The notes below the pieces were generated by a model. The model was not told the origin of the DNA and made no database searches. It saw only the letters and a program-made list of their open reading frames with translations. Below are positions 12,155 through 26,507 of a stretch of 64,000 bases of DNA, piece after piece. Position 1 is the stretch's first letter. Each line of letters starts with the position of its first letter. The DNA is taken from the NCBI RefSeq assembly GCF_900496995.4, contig NC_044022.1:16568938-16632937 (forward strand), read 5' to 3'. The position numbers and the translations under genes were made by a program. This DNA is from Aquila chrysaetos chrysaetos (Eukaryota > Chordata > Aves > Accipitriformes > Accipitridae).

Positions 12155-14992
12155 AAGAAGGTACCTGTGCACTTGGTGCTTAACTTTTTAATATGTGAAT
12201 GTGTTTTCTTGGCACAGATTGGCTTTCCAATGCCTCTTGCAACAGTGAAAAGAACCCACTGGCTCCTGAAGCTTTTCTACTTAATACACTTCCTTGCCTT
12301 TTTCAACTACTTTGTGCTTTTGCAAGGATATAAACCTAGATATTTTACATATCCCATGTTGCTGAACTAAATGACAATTTTGGGGTTTTGAGAGGTACAA
12401 GTTTTGATGATAAATGCAGGTTTTTTTCCTGTATAACTTTATCCTCTGTGCTGGGCACTCCTGAAGGAGAAATTCAGTGTGAAGAGAGGTCTTCTGACAG
12501 TTTTGGCCTTAGCAACCCTTAGAAGCACAGGAGACGAAGAATTAAAGGAAAGAGCTGCAGTGTGCAGAGTGTGAAGAATTAACATCAGTATTTTCAGTCC
12601 CTTTTTCATATAATGTAAGGAAAGAGGTGACTGGAGGATGAAATCTTTTCTGTGGTACTAGCAGAGGAGCACAGATAGTATTTGAGAGCCAGATAAGGCC
12701 CCACAAGCAGCAGAAGCGTATTACACTGAGGAAGCTTTCTGGGCTGTGATCAGTGTTCTAAAATAAAGTTTAAGAAACAGTCAGCAAAGTGTGGTTTCCA
12801 GGGGTTGAAGAGACTTTCCAGTAGTGATCCCTCTTCATTTGTAAGCTTCAAATGTATTTGATAATCCCCATATAATGCAATTCAAAAGTATTTTTAAGCT
12901 TAACCTTATTTTAATTAAAAAGAGGCATCATGGCAGGATATTCCACATTGCATGTTTGCTGAACAACATATACTATCTGGATAAATGACTGAAAACTTTG
13001 CTATATATGGCATTTATTTGCTGCTGTCTTCTGTACCAAATATTAGTTGTTGTTGGGTTTTGTCTTTTCTTGTGAAATGAATAGGTATGAATTTTTCTCT
13101 GAATATTTTAATTCTATGACTGTTTTTATTAATTGTGTGAAAATAATATGATGCAGTGTTACTAAAACCAAAATTTAGGTTGTAGGCATATATTGTAATG
13201 TCATCAGCTTTTTTTTTTCCCTGTAAGAATTACAGTAGATGCTGAAGGTTTGTTAAGCTTCAGGAGGGATATAGTTGCTTTCCAAAGTAAATACTATTTA
13301 TGAGAGTTTATTCCAAGTTATCTACAGGAGAGTGAACATGCAAGGAGGGGGTATATAATGTTTTCTTTGGAACATACCTTTGCTAAATATATTTTTTAAG
13401 GTTGCTAATCCGTTTCCTGCTTAGGAAACCAAGGAAGTCAAAGAGAGAAGGAGATTATGGACATACCTGTTGCTTCAATGCTGTGGCATTTCTATGACTT
13501 CCATCTCCTACGCAGTTACAGGCTCTGCAGGAAAGGGATATGCGACTTGTGTTGAAAACTTTCAGGCTTCCTGTTTCTCTGAGCAAGATGGTTTCTGGCT
13601 GAGCCAGTTAACTTTTACTGCTGGGCCATCTCTGTATTTTCCGTTGCCTTGGAAGATTTGTGGTCTCCACTGTTTCTGACCATCCTGCTGCATAGTTAGT
13701 GATCTCTTCCCTGCAGACTCACAATACCAGCAGTGTGGCAGGCATCAGCTATGTGCAAGTCCCTTTGAATTCTGCCATCAGTTGTATTTCTTGCGAATAA
13801 AGTGTTGCTGTTACAGAATTCCAGGGAGCCCTGAATATAAACGTATCAATTATGTGTCAACACAACAGCATCTGTCGTTGAAATTGGGTATCATTTATTT
13901 GGCATCAGCATAGCAAAGATTTGGCTGACAGCCAGAGTAAAATATTCCAGCAGAAACTGCTGCAACAGGAGCCATCTCTGAAGTAATTCTCTGAAATTCA
14001 GGTGCTCTAACATCACCTCATAATAAATTCTTAATACATTAGGGACCTTAAGAAAAAAGCCTTTCAGGTTCCACATTCTTGTCTACTTTTATTTCTTTTT
14101 CATGTCAAATTTTTTTTTGTTGTTCCTGTTCTCTGAAGAGATACATACAAGGTTCTGGGATGTATATATCCTGTGATTTAATATCCTTTTTTGGCTTTCC
14201 ATTTCATATTCCAACACTTGTTTACATAAAAATTCCAAATGAATGCAATCAGTGATGGCTTCTTTGTGGAAACTTTGCTTAACCGTGAAAGAAGTAAGGC
14301 TTTCAAAATAGGAGAGTAGGAAGTTATATCCCTGTTCTTGTAAAAGATATGTACTTGTTTGGTTGTTTTTTTTCATTTTTCTTTTTTTTTCCCCTGAGTA
14401 ACTTAGTCTCTCTAATCTTCCTTGCTTTTTCTTAGACCTTATCTAAGTAAGTTTCACGTTCCCAGAGATGTGAGCGAGTCAAAACAATAATTTCAGAAAG
14501 TTAGGAAACCCCGAGTCTGTAAGACACTCCATTTGTCACAGGCATAATTGCTATGGTTCAGTAAGTATTTTAGAGTACCTGTGGGAAATCGGAAACTCGG
14601 ATCACTTTGCTTTTGTGGATGATCCTTATCATACTTGAGGGAGGTAAAGAAGTAACTCTTCTGTTTAATGGTACAGCTTGTAATAGTCAGCTGTTTCATT
14701 CTGATATCTTTCTAAAAAATGAAAACAGGAAGATCAGAGTTGGAAGGCAGAAGATAGGGCAGAAAGACTTGGGGTCATGTAAGGTGTCCAAATGTTTACC
14801 TTGTATCTTTTCACTGACTAGGCTCCAAACAGTCCCCATCCCTTCATCAAATTAAAGTTTTTCACTTGCGTGCTAAAGAAACTCCTTTCTAAGAAAGCGT
14901 TAAGAACAATACAGAGATAAAAGTAGTTGGGAGAAAATGTGCACTGGATTTTCAGTGCTGGAAGAAAAGCTTGTAGAATAAAGATGAACTGT

Positions 14993-15066
14993 TGTTTTTT
15001 GGTTTGGTTTTTTTTTTTTTTTTAAGGTTTAGGTTTTGTTGGGTTTTTTGTTGGTTTTTTTCCCCC
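14993..15066 (+). repeat. T/G-rich low-complexity tract
   Basis: T-runs broken by GG and GGG (GGTTTGG, GTTGGG), the same style as the tract at 12031-12154 but with fewer long G-runs. Intronic in SMCO4. Confidence 0.8.
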
Positions 15067-16997
15067 TGAGGTTTGAAGTCCTGTGAAGTTCAGTTTCTCT
15101 CAGAGGGGAGAGAACAATGAAAGGGAGGGAGGTCTATCATATTGTCTGCATTTTAAATGGGTTGGTTTCTGTTTGGGTAGAAAAGAAACAGTAAATTTAG
15201 ATTAACTCTTAACTTCATACTCTCAAAAGAAATCACAAATCCAGAGTTAGGTAATGAAACCTCTTTAGGAAAATCAATGCTACTTTTATCCAAGCTCAAT
15301 TTATGCAAGAGGTCAGCTTTGCTACTGCCCTGGCATAGCTTGAATTTAATGATTAACCTCTTAGTGACTGTTCATGTAACTTCTGGCTTTCCATCTGGTA
15401 CTTTATATAAGCATGAGCCAAGATGATAATAGAATGCTGTAGTAGCGGTATGTGCTATTTCAGGAAAAATCTCTTTTCAAATCCTATATGCAGTATGCAT
15501 CAGCCCCAGTGAAACTGAGAGAAGCCCATTAAGAAATCCGATTAGCTGTCTGCTCTCTAGATGAGTTAAAATCTCTGTCCAGTGTGGTAATCAGTGATGT
15601 CTAACTGGTGGCTTAGCTGGTAATACTGCTGTCGCCTTTTATAGAGGCGCCTTCTCTTGCAGTTCTGCCAGGCATGTGTATTCATTTCAGCCACGTATAA
15701 CATTGACCGACGAAGTGATACCGTGTAATAAATTTTAAAATCCTTTTCAGTGCTGAACCTGGCACTGTCTTGTTCTGTTGTGTCGCCCTTCCATTCAGCA
15801 TATTTCCTTGTGAGATCTAAACGTGTCATGTAAGCAGTAGCATACAAGAGGAGGGAGAGTATGCTTTGTGTGAAAGCAGCACTGAAAAGTGCAGCATTAG
15901 GTTCAAGGTTCAAAGCAAAGTATTGTCAAGTACTAGACAGTGTGCTTGCTCCAGCGGTAATCATCTCTGTAATTTTCTGCAGGTTAAAAAAAAAAAAATC
16001 CATATAATTTTGGGAAGTAAATATCAAAAAGATTTCAAAAGTAACTTTGGTTAATGTAATAGCTTGTAAAGTCTAAATTGTTTTCCTGTTAAAATGGGGA
16101 ATGTGAGGAAGAGCAATTCTAATGCCAGCGGTCTTTGTATTTATCTCCATAACATACATATCTGCTGCTGTCCATTTCATATCCATGGATGTTCATGTCC
16201 ATGCAGAGACCTGGCTGAAACCTGTGGAGCACTGTAGTAGCAACTGAGACAGGTTCCCAGATGGGAACCGAACTTCTCATCAGCTCTTGCCACATGTACA
16301 TAGTCCTGTATCTTTTGAAGGTGTCTTCTGTTGGTAGTTGTTGCTTCCCATCGACGTTTGTTCATCTTCCATCTTTCCTTTCACTTGAAGGAGGTGAATT
16401 TTGACTGCAGCTGTCCTGATGGTTGTTTTTTTAAGTGCTGTACACCTTTTGCTCTTGGGTTCCATCAAGGTACTGTGATCTTAGCCAATGCTTTCTACCT
16501 TATTTTATTTTATTCTAAACTTTCTATTCTGAAATATATTAATATTGTATCATTTCCATCTAGAGGTTTATGAACAATTCTGATCTGTTGCTAGCATCTC
16601 CAGTTGAGTGAACCTTTAGTGTGCCCTCAAGTAAAGTGAGATGAGACGTATGGTACAGTACAGTAGATAAAAGGGTATGCTTCTCCCTTCCCCTTCTCAA
16701 AAATCTTCTTTGTGGTTGTAGTTCTAGTTTCAAGGCTTGGTTAATTCATGAAAAAAAATCTCACTTCTCTGTTGGACAGAGGGGTAAGCAATGGTTGATG
16801 GCCTGTATCACAGGAGTAAGTAGATCTAGGTATCTTCTGATATCTCTGGTCCTTTGTAGGAAAAAGATGGTTCTCAGAGTCCTCCTCCAAATGCACAGAA
16901 TGTGCTTGTTGATTCTCTAGGTTTTTGGAGGGTCCATGCTCAAGAGTATGGATGCATTATGCTTGACTTTATTTAGATTAAAAAATAGATATAGATC

Positions 16998-17017
16998 TAA
17001 ATCTAAATTTAGATTTA
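16998..17017. repeat. 20-bp perfect palindrome
   Basis: An A/T-rich self-complementary sequence around the core AAATCTAAATTTAGATTT, inside a wider stretch of repeated ATCTAAAT/TAGATTTA words (16975-17024). Probably simple-sequence drift. Confidence 0.75.
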
Positions 17018-19525
17018 TTTAGGTTCTGGACTGGTTAGTAAGAGGTTCTGTTAAACCACTGCCTGGTTTTCTGTCCAGATATTTGGTTTGTTTGCCTCTC
17101 TGTGTTGAACCTCCATCCCTTTTCTTAGTCTCCCTTCTTCTTCCCAGTTCAAATTAGTGCCAGTTTTTGAGGAAAAAGACATTTTCCTTTTCCTTTACAC
17201 TTGCACCAGATATTCAAAGGACAAAATGCTCCTTCTTCACTCTTAGGAGTGAAGTGCTGTTTTATATTACCCTCAGATTAAATATTGGGGTCACTGATTC
17301 TACTTCTGGCACCGCAGCTCTTGTATTGAGGAACAGCCTGTTTGGAGCAGTGTTTGCAAAACCATTTCAGTATGTCTCACTATTACCAAGTCAGTACTGC
17401 AACCTTATATAAGCCAGTCTCCATCCACTTAACTCCAGGACAACTTCAATGATTGATATTTATATGAAAGCTTTCGTGTTTCCACAGTGACATTGTCTCG
17501 CTCTCAAAAGAAAAGATGGCTCTTTCCCTGTTGACTTGGTATGAAAAAGCTTGCAAAGGCTTTCAGCAGCACTGCATCTGAGACAGGCATCGGCAGAAAA
17601 ACTAGGGTCGTCTTTAATTTGGTATTTCATTTTGTGAAATTGCCTACTCTGAGAGAAATAAAACATTTACATGTATATTAACCAATGTTTGCCAGCTCTT
17701 GGAATAAAGCCAGTTCTCTCAGGGCCAAACAAATGCTCTGAGTGAATGAGTAATAATCTGCTATTGTCACTCCTGATTTATGGATGGGTAGATAGAGCAA
17801 TGTTTGCCATTTTAAGTTGTCCTATTTGCTTGAAAGACTAAAAATCATGATTAGCTATCGGCTTGGAGTATCTATAGCATGTCTGTTTATAGCTGATTTG
17901 CTCAATATAGCTGTTGCAAAAATTCAAAACCTCCCCACGTGATAAGATGTAATTGTGGAAGAGGATAAGAACGCATGAAGGTTACAGATGTTTTGGGACA
18001 GTAATTTGGAAGCTGCAGCCAGAGGCTGAAAAGATATATGGCATCTCCTCTTTTTAAATTACATGCAAGGTCCCTGTGTCTTGTTTATTTTTTGAGGAAA
18101 TCTGTATTGTCATCTCTGTCATGTTAATAGAAAGTTAAAAATCTATGGATTCCCAAGAAAATGGTTGTATTGAGCTTTTGTTATTGATAGACAATGATGT
18201 TTTCCTGTGTCTCTGAGCCTTTTCATTTGCTTAATTTTTCAACAAATGCAGTTAAAAACAGTTTTGACGACTTTGTTGTATGCATTTATGAGCATGCTTT
18301 TCTCATGAAGTTAACAGCAATCTTGGCAAGATTGGCGTGAATAAAAACAGCAACAAGACTTTCTTTTGTTGAGAAAGATGCATGTTTTTAAAGGGAGCAC
18401 TTCAAATCCTGTGCCTTTAAAGCCCATATTAAATACTGCAGAGAGGCAAATAGCACAGCATCCCTCTGGAGTATGAGTTTGAGGCATCGAGAGTCACTCT
18501 TGAAATGAAATTGTCCTCAGAATGTCCTGTGAAGTCTTCTGCGAGATCTGGCTGGTTGTGGAGGAGTGTGCTATATCACACCTAAATACATAGGTAGGAG
18601 ATGGATGAGAAGTACGAACCTTGCTTGTCAGACGCTAAGAGTAAATAAAAACAGTGCAGAGGTGAGACAGATAATTGATGTCTGTCTTCTCTGATGGGTT
18701 GACTCTTCCATCCACTTCTTTCAGTCTTTATTTCACTTCCATGCAGTTTTTCTTCCATGCACCGTTTTCTCTTTCCTTTTGTTTTTTCTTCTCTTGCGCA
18801 CTAAGGGGGCTTTCCTGCTTTTTCTGTCTGGGCTTCATTATCTCACTCACCTACTTGCCCTGCATCGCAATTTTTTTTTTATTTTTTTTTTTTCCCTTTC
18901 CCCCCACTGCATTAAACTCCCTATCTGTGGTCTTGTTAAATGAAATAACAGCAAGAGTAGTTGGTGTTGATGTTGTAGATACCAGGATGTCCACAGCCCA
19001 GGGTGCAGCCATTAATATTCTGTCCATAAGCGGTGGAAGACAGACTCTGAAGAGATGCCTAAGGACATGATTCCTCAGCCCCTCTGAGACAGGTCAGACG
19101 TAGGACTGAACTTCTGTACTGTGCAGCCTTAGGTCTCACTTGGTTTTCACAGGCACTTTGATAAGATTAAAAACTAATATATCCCCATTTTGAGAGAAGG
19201 TCAAATAATACGTGATCCAAACCCTGTGTCTATTGGATCATTGGCAGGTGCCTTTAAACATCCATTCCCTGCACACCCACAGTTGCCAAACTGTCCATGG
19301 GCCCCAGAGCTGACTTGACTTCCACTGTTACAGGTTCAGGGTACAACTTGAAGTGATTCGATTGTTGAGTGCCTGCTGTTGCGTTGACAAGAGGGATCTA
19401 CTGACTACGCCAGAAGACATACTATCAAATGTGGCTGATGTGAAAAATGAAGAAAAATGAGTTGTATTTTTAAGAGCTGGTCAGCAGCATTTTAATAAAA
19501 ATGGGGGATGGGAGGAGAAGCAACT

Positions 19526-19616
19526 GCACCATAAAACCAACAAAAAACCCAACCCTAAAGACAAAAAAAACCCAAACCACAAAGTCAAAAAAAAACCCAA
19601 CCAACCCACTCAACAG
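19526..19616. repeat. C/A-rich low-complexity tract
   Basis: A-runs alternating with CCC and CC (AAAAACCCAACC style), the opposite-strand counterpart of the G/T-rich tracts elsewhere in the SMCO4 intron. Confidence 0.8.
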
Positions 19617-21844
19617 CTTGGAGCAATGTTTCTTGAAATTGCTCTAAAATATGAAACTATTAAGATTAAACTGAATTAATCTATACAAAGTAAGAAAGAT
19701 ACCTGCCTAGATCTCAGCAGTAGCAGGTGCTTGCAGTATTATAAATAGAAAGCAGTACAAATTGAGGTGCTTATTAAATTTGCCTTTATGATGCTTTGAA
19801 GAATTGCAGTGGAACAGAAAAGAAAAATTACCAGAGGCTCTGGATTAGAAGGGTGACTTAAATAGCTGTGCTGCCAAAGGAAACAGAACATAAACTAGAA
19901 TAAGTGATAGACTTGTTCAAAAAAGGTTATCTAACAGCGATTTGTCTCTGGCACAGAGAGGTTAGCTGAGAGCTTTGGAGGGAATGTGATTGGACAGGGG
20001 AGGGCTTAATTTTTTTGATAAGTTTTAATACAGTATTGAATTTTAATACATTTTTCAGGAGATTGCACTGTAATCCTTTCTAGCACTTATGTTTCTCAAG
20101 TTTTTCCTTGTTTCCCTTTTCCCCTTCCCCCAGCTGACAAAAACTAATTCTGCAGGAAATGTTCATGTTTGGGAAATGGACTTGTTCAGAATTTTTGCTG
20201 CCTTTTTGGATAAGGCTCTGGTGAGGATCCTGTACATTGTTCAGCATTTTCTAAAATTCTTGAAACACTGTAGGGCCTCCACAGAGAGGTGGCTGAGCAG
20301 AGCAGCTAACAAATTGTCGAGTAAACCAGATCAGAGCAGCAGGCTCTACTGGCAGAGAGACTATTAAAAATGAATCAAAATCTGCAATGTTTTTTCTTTA
20401 ATGAGATACTCAAATTGCTTTAATTTGCCAGGGAGCATATCAGGAAATTGTAGCGTGGGAAAATTGGCGCTTTGGGGAGCAGTGAATTGCCCTGCATGAG
20501 ATCAGAGATCCTACTTTTTAATGTAGCAAAGCACAAGCACGGTTGCTGGTGGAGAGGAGGTCTGTGGTGGCACAGTGTCACTGCTGCACTCTTCTCATGT
20601 CAGTTACTCCGTTGGAAAATGACTGGCATACAAACAGTGAAGGCGTCTAAGTTAGAAATGGTGATAACACATGTGCAAACGCAGAACAGGTAGAGTCATT
20701 ATCACAGAACAAAAGGGGAAAGGAAATGCGTGTGGACAACAGGACTCCTGGCATCCATGCCCAGATCTCCCTTGTACTGCACGTATAGGCTTACATGAGC
20801 TAAGGTGGTTGTATGCTATACCAAGCATTTAATGTATTTTACCTCTGGTTAGGAATTCAGTTGCATCCATATGCTCATGAGTTGCACGAAAAAGACGACT
20901 TAGGCAGTGCACGAGCATGACTACCCTTGGAAAAGTTTGGGTCTGTTCAGCAGGGAATGAAGCTGGTATCTTGCACTAAGCTTATTGGGGTTAATGCAGG
21001 ATTGTGTATCATTGGTGACTCTCTAAGAGCACTGTGAATCTAGCAGATTGCTTTAAAAACAACCCAAGTGGAAAGGAAGGCTGTGCAGGAATAAATGAGA
21101 AGGGAGAATACGAATACTGTTACATAGGGGGATGTAATGTTTTGCTCTTGGTAAGTGCTTTAAAAGAAGGTCACTTGTACTTTACAGTGGTTGAACTATA
21201 GTACTGATCAATAGCTGTTTGCTGAATGTTGCAGAGGAACTTCTGAGACATTCTTCTCTGACTAACTGGGCTTGCTTGTAATGGACTTCCTTACACATAC
21301 GGCTCTATAGCATTTGCTTTTGCTTCTGAGTTTTTGAGCTGGTGGAAGGTATTGGCAGTAGGACTGTAAATAGGAGTACATAAATAGGTGGTGGAAGAAC
21401 CAGTGTTGCAGAACTGATTAGGCAAAACAGGCTTGTGTTTAGAGGGTGGCTTTGCTGGGAAACTCCCTTTGGTTAGACGGTGCAAAACTTTTTTTCCTTT
21501 CTGTCTGTAATTTTTTTAAGTCTTAATTAAACTTTCTGCATTTAAATTGGTTTACATTAATGTCACACTGTCTTATTATGTGTATATTGACAGACACTAA
21601 CAGGGATTTGATCAGCCTAATCCAGCTGTATGTAATTATGTGCCTTCTTCTTAAATAATTTCAAACAGAGTCTATCCATCATGGCAGGAAAGCCTGCTGC
21701 TTTATTATAATGTGGAATTGTTTAGTGAAATGTAGTAAGACTTCAGGTTTAAGCTGGGGAGTAAATGGAATGAGATTTTAATGAGACCAGCGATAGGAAG
21801 AAAAAACTCCCCACCCTTCCTGTGTGGTAAGTCTCAGTTCTTAA

Positions 21845-21862
21845 CCCCCCCCCCCCCCCCCC
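21845..21862. repeat. Poly-C run (18 C)
   Basis: Eighteen uninterrupted Cs followed by GCCGCCCGG in the SMCO4 intron. Length is likely polymorphic and poorly measured by sequencing. Confidence 0.9.
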
Positions 21863-24800
21863 GCCGCCCGGTGTCCTGACTGTGGTGGTGTCACGCTGTT
21901 GTTGAGAACGTTTCTGTAATTTGACAGGAATTTGGGAAAGGTGCAGATTTCTGGCTGTCAGAGGAAGACCTGTGGTGGTGTTCCAATGTAAGGTGGAGAT
22001 TTTTATTTTGTTCATTGATAACTTGATTACCCGGATCAAACAGGAGTGTGTAGAAGGCAACAGAGGTGGGAATGAAATCTGCCAAATGGCAGCACTAAAA
22101 CACCTTCCCTGCTTCGAAAACAAGTAAGTAAGGGAGTAACACAGGCACCCACTTCAACGATTGTATTTGGGTTGATTTCTTAGTTTCTCTCCAGTGTCAT
22201 GCAGTCCTCCCCTGGCACATGTACAAGCAGGGAGACGGGCATGGTGCCAGCAGTCTTTCCTCAGCCTCCTACTGGAAAACCATCTGTGCCAGGGAAAACT
22301 TGAAAAAACAGAACTTCACACAAGCACTGAAGTGGATGAGTTTGAGATCTGAACCCCTTGTTCAGTGTGCTCTGGCGTTGCATCCAGCTTGCTTTAAATC
22401 TGCGAATACCTCCAAGTTACTTCATAAAATAAAATGATAAGTGCCACTGTCGGTGCAGTGCTGTGTGTTTTCTCCTGGAGGACTGTCTCAGGGGGGTTTC
22501 AGGGGTCCAGGTACACATCCCTCTTGCTTTCTTCTATGGTGGATAGTTTTGTATCTTGAGCTAGAAGAGGGAGATTTACTTACCTTTGTGCCTTCTGAAG
22601 AAACAAACTTTCACCAATAGTTGCGAGTCCAGTATATGCAGATAGTCTTCTGGTCAGGAAGTATACATCGTGTTTCTAGATCTTGCCCTGGTATCTTGGG
22701 AGCTGTTCTTGCAGCTTTTCTCTTCTGTCACTCACTCTCCATCATTTTTCTCTCCAGTGCACGCACACACATGTACATACGCACCCCCACACCTTAGGCT
22801 CATCCCTTGCCTTCACGTTTTTTGTGGTTTTAGATTTAACAATCCGTTCTTGCTGTGGGCATGGATTTTTTCCCTGCCAAGCTTTAGCCTGGACTGAATT
22901 TTCAGTGCTGAAGTTTTAGTGACAGTAGAATTATAATGAAAAGTAGTGACAGTCCCTCAACTCTCCTGTTTGCATTACAAGACTGTAACATCAGGCTTTG
23001 GACTTGCTGGTGTTCTGCCTGGTGTGTGTCTCGGGGATCTGTTTCAAACGTGTTATAGTGGTGCTGTCTCACGGAGTGACTGTGTTTGAAACCTGGTAGT
23101 TTGAACAGGAGAAGTAACAACCAGACCACACGCTGGATCGTAGGAAAAGTGTGTTTCCCATCTAGGTCATCATCAGCTGAGAGGATGAGCGCTGCTACCC
23201 TCTGGTGACAGTTCAGCTTGTGGTGTGAGTTAGCAGCTACAGGCCAGTTCTCAGTGGGCTTGTGACCCTGACGCAGCGGTACTGGGAAACAGAAATGTTA
23301 TTTTCACACCAGATTCCTATTGGGGCACCTTCTTGCAGATGCCAAATGCTTGGGGTTGGTCTGGGAAAGCAGCACATAAATTTTGAGGAGCTCTGACTCC
23401 AGTGACTTGTTTAATTTTATTTATTTATTTAGTGTCACTATTTAGAAACTGAATTTCTGTAAATACACTGGAAAGATAAATGTTTTGTATCCAAAGGAGT
23501 CTTGTCAGGAACAGCTGAGAAAATTACTTTTTAAGAAAACAGCTGAGCAAACACATCGTATCAAGTCATATGCTAGGTGTTGTGGTTTACCACATTTATG
23601 TGCAAGATCATCTGTAGCTGTATAGATGGAGAGTGGCAAGCTCTTCTTTTACAGCCTCCCCTAGGAATTGAATTCATGCAGTGACAGAAATTACGTGTTT
23701 GTTTTTCTTGTGTTTTCAGTAAACATGAGTTGTATTTCTTCATTGGACTGCCTGTTGAAAAAGTTGTCTTGATGCTGGTTCTTTATCTACAAAGAAAAAT
23801 ATGGGTTATTTATCCACCTGTTCATAGAGCAAAAGGACTTACCTTTACTTTTTATTTTTAATTGAATTCTGTTCTGTTTCTTTGCTGCATTCAGGGCAGA
23901 TAGGATTGCACTGCAACGCTGTATGCGCCAAAAATACCGTCACCTCGTCTCTGTTTAACAATGCCTTCCCAGATGCAGAGATCCGTGGCTTTTTGTTTCT
24001 AATACAGATTACTCCCTATATCCAAGTGCTCAGAATTGTGAAAATCATATTGAAATAGCTTTCTGCTTTGGCGGCCTTGCTCTCTCTGACTTTCTGGCAG
24101 CATTCAATGCGGGCTTTCATTTTCCAAATGCTGAGTAGTTTGGAGACTCTCAAAGCTACATTTACAATAAATGTGATGTTGCAGTAATGATGGGTCAATT
24201 CAGATTTAGGTCTGTAATTTGGAAAAAAAGCTACCACCCCTCACTAAAAAATAATGTTGAACTGACTTCAAACAGCATCTTAATAGTTGCATATTGTTAT
24301 GTGTGTAATTAAAAGCTTTTACCCTTGAAAACAGGGTTGTTTTGATTTGCTAATAATAATTCCTTTCTACAGTCAAATAGACTGAGGTAAATTTTTATGA
24401 TATTAAGAACTGGCCTCATGCTGTAATGTGAAAATCCATTTTTTACAGAGAAAAAAAAAATTTCTTAATGCTTTTCTTCATTTTTAGCGCACTCTGAAAT
24501 CATGATAGATAGTGTCACTGAACCAGAAGATCTCACATTTAGCATTACAAGCATTATCTTCAGCTATGCATCAATTCTGCTGTGCAACTGCTGTTTAAAA
24601 GTAACGAGCTGGGTGACCCAGAGCATTTGACAGTGCAGAAGCTAAAGTTGTTTGTGTGGCTGTCCCTGCGGAGTCCTTGCTTGCTTAGGTTGCTCTTGTT
24701 TCGCGAGGGGGATGGCTTATACAAATTAAAAGTTTCTTTTTTTAAGCAAGTGATAATCACTTCCCCTTGTTAGTGGTTGCACAGAGCTGCGTTTCAGTGC

Positions 24801-26507
24801 CAAAAGGAACTGTCCTGCAACAGGAATATTCCCTTCATCATGGGGCCGCTTTTGTGTTGCTGAAAGTGGGTTGGCTGGGGAGGTTTGGGGGCAGGGAGGG
24901 AGGACGTGGCTGGGATTGAAGTGTGTGGTTAATCCTCTGGGCAGGCTTGCCCTGTAGGGTTCAGCTCTGTTAGTCAAATTGGCAAATCTCTGCTCTATCC
25001 ATCTTCGTCACCCACACAAGTGATTACACAGAACATTTTGCTGCTTTAGAGCCTGTCAAATAATGGAGATTTTTTTAAACTATCATTTTACATTTAATGT
25101 TTAAAATGGAGTGTAATTATTGTGCTTGCATGTGAAATAGTGCTGGACAATCACTACTGCAGTTGCATAAAAACTGTTACAATCAGGCTTTTTTTTTTTA
25201 TAAAAAGCCCCCTCAGAGCCAGGTTTGCAAGGCATTAGCTGCCTCGTGTCTGACACACAGGAGCAGGTTTAGCTGCCGTCTCGGCATGGGAGTTGGGTGC
25301 AAACTGGTCTAAGTGCTCCTGTAAATCCTATCCAGGTAGCAGCCACCTGAAGGGATGACGGTGTTCTTCAGAGAAGATGTAAGGATTGTTATTTTTCTTT
25401 TACACCTGCCAAAACTGAAACACAAGGAAAAAAATAAGGGACAGAGTTGGACCTGGATGGGTGGAAAGGCTGCGTGCAGAACTGAGGTCTATGGAGACCC
25501 CATCTAGACCTCTGTGCACAAGTATTCCTGTTTGTAAATCTGTCCCAAGCTCCTACTGAAATACATTTTTAAATTCCCATTTAGCTGCATTTCTAAGATG
25601 GCCAAATCACCTTAGAAATTGGTGACCTTGCTGATGCTACTGTAAAAATGGCCAGACCTTAAGAGCGGCAGGAAAGAATATTTCCCATCCAAAATGTGGT
25701 ATTTCACCTCGAGGTAAAATCAGTTATGGAGTAATGATTAAAAAAAAAAAAAAATCTGCATTCCATGGGGTAGCCTAAAACAAGTCTTGTCCTTTCTGAA
25801 ATATTACCCAGGGTTTGTGTAACGGTATTGCATGCAGTTCAATCATTTATTAAAAAAGCCCAAAACATTTGCATGGTTTCAAAGGTAGGAAATAATGTGT
25901 ATCTGTTGCTTAGACCCCACTTTAATTAAGGGTAGAAGCAAGAGTGATATTACTTCAGCCAACTTGTTGGTCCTGGGCTCCCCATGCTGGCTGGGGCAGC
26001 ACGTCAGGTTTCCTTCTGCTGTCAGGAGCTGCCATCTCCTTGCGGGGGCCACCGGCTTGGCCGCAGTGAAGTTGAAATTGCTCTGAGGTAAGGGAGGATT
26101 AAAGCCTCATGTGTAGGAGACCCTGCACAGCCACTCCTGGCTCCCTAGAGATGCTGTGTGTTCTGCTGGGACCATGCAAGCAGAGTGCTCTGTGCCTGGG
26201 GCTTCGACAGCACCGCAAGAACAATCCTCTTTCACTGGTAGGAAGGGGGGGTCTTTATCACGAGGCTGGGGAGCGCTCCTGTTTTAACGACTGCTCAGTG
26301 CTGAGCACAGGTTCCCTGCTAACCAGGCTTCCTCTTGCCTCTTGGTCCTCACCACCTCCTCGTTCCATCTCTTGGACTTGACTCTTCATCCAGCCTCTGT
26401 ACAGCACCTCTGGCTGCAGTACCCTAAAGTAATCAGCCCAGTAGCAAAAATAAGTGATAAGCCTGTTGGTTTTAGTTCTTCTTGACTCTGATGTTGGTGT
26501 GCCCTTG

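Noticed and set aside
11963-12370. 135-codon open frame on the + strand in the SMCO4 intron
   Set aside because: Its middle is the translation of the G/T-rich low-complexity tract (Gly/Phe/Val/Trp string). No support as a gene.
20089-20367. 92-codon open frame after a pyrimidine-rich CCTTCCCCCAG acceptor-like site
   Set aside because: The acceptor looks good, but there is no homology, no donor in frame and the frame ends in an ordinary stop inside the SMCO4 intron. Kept only as a note.
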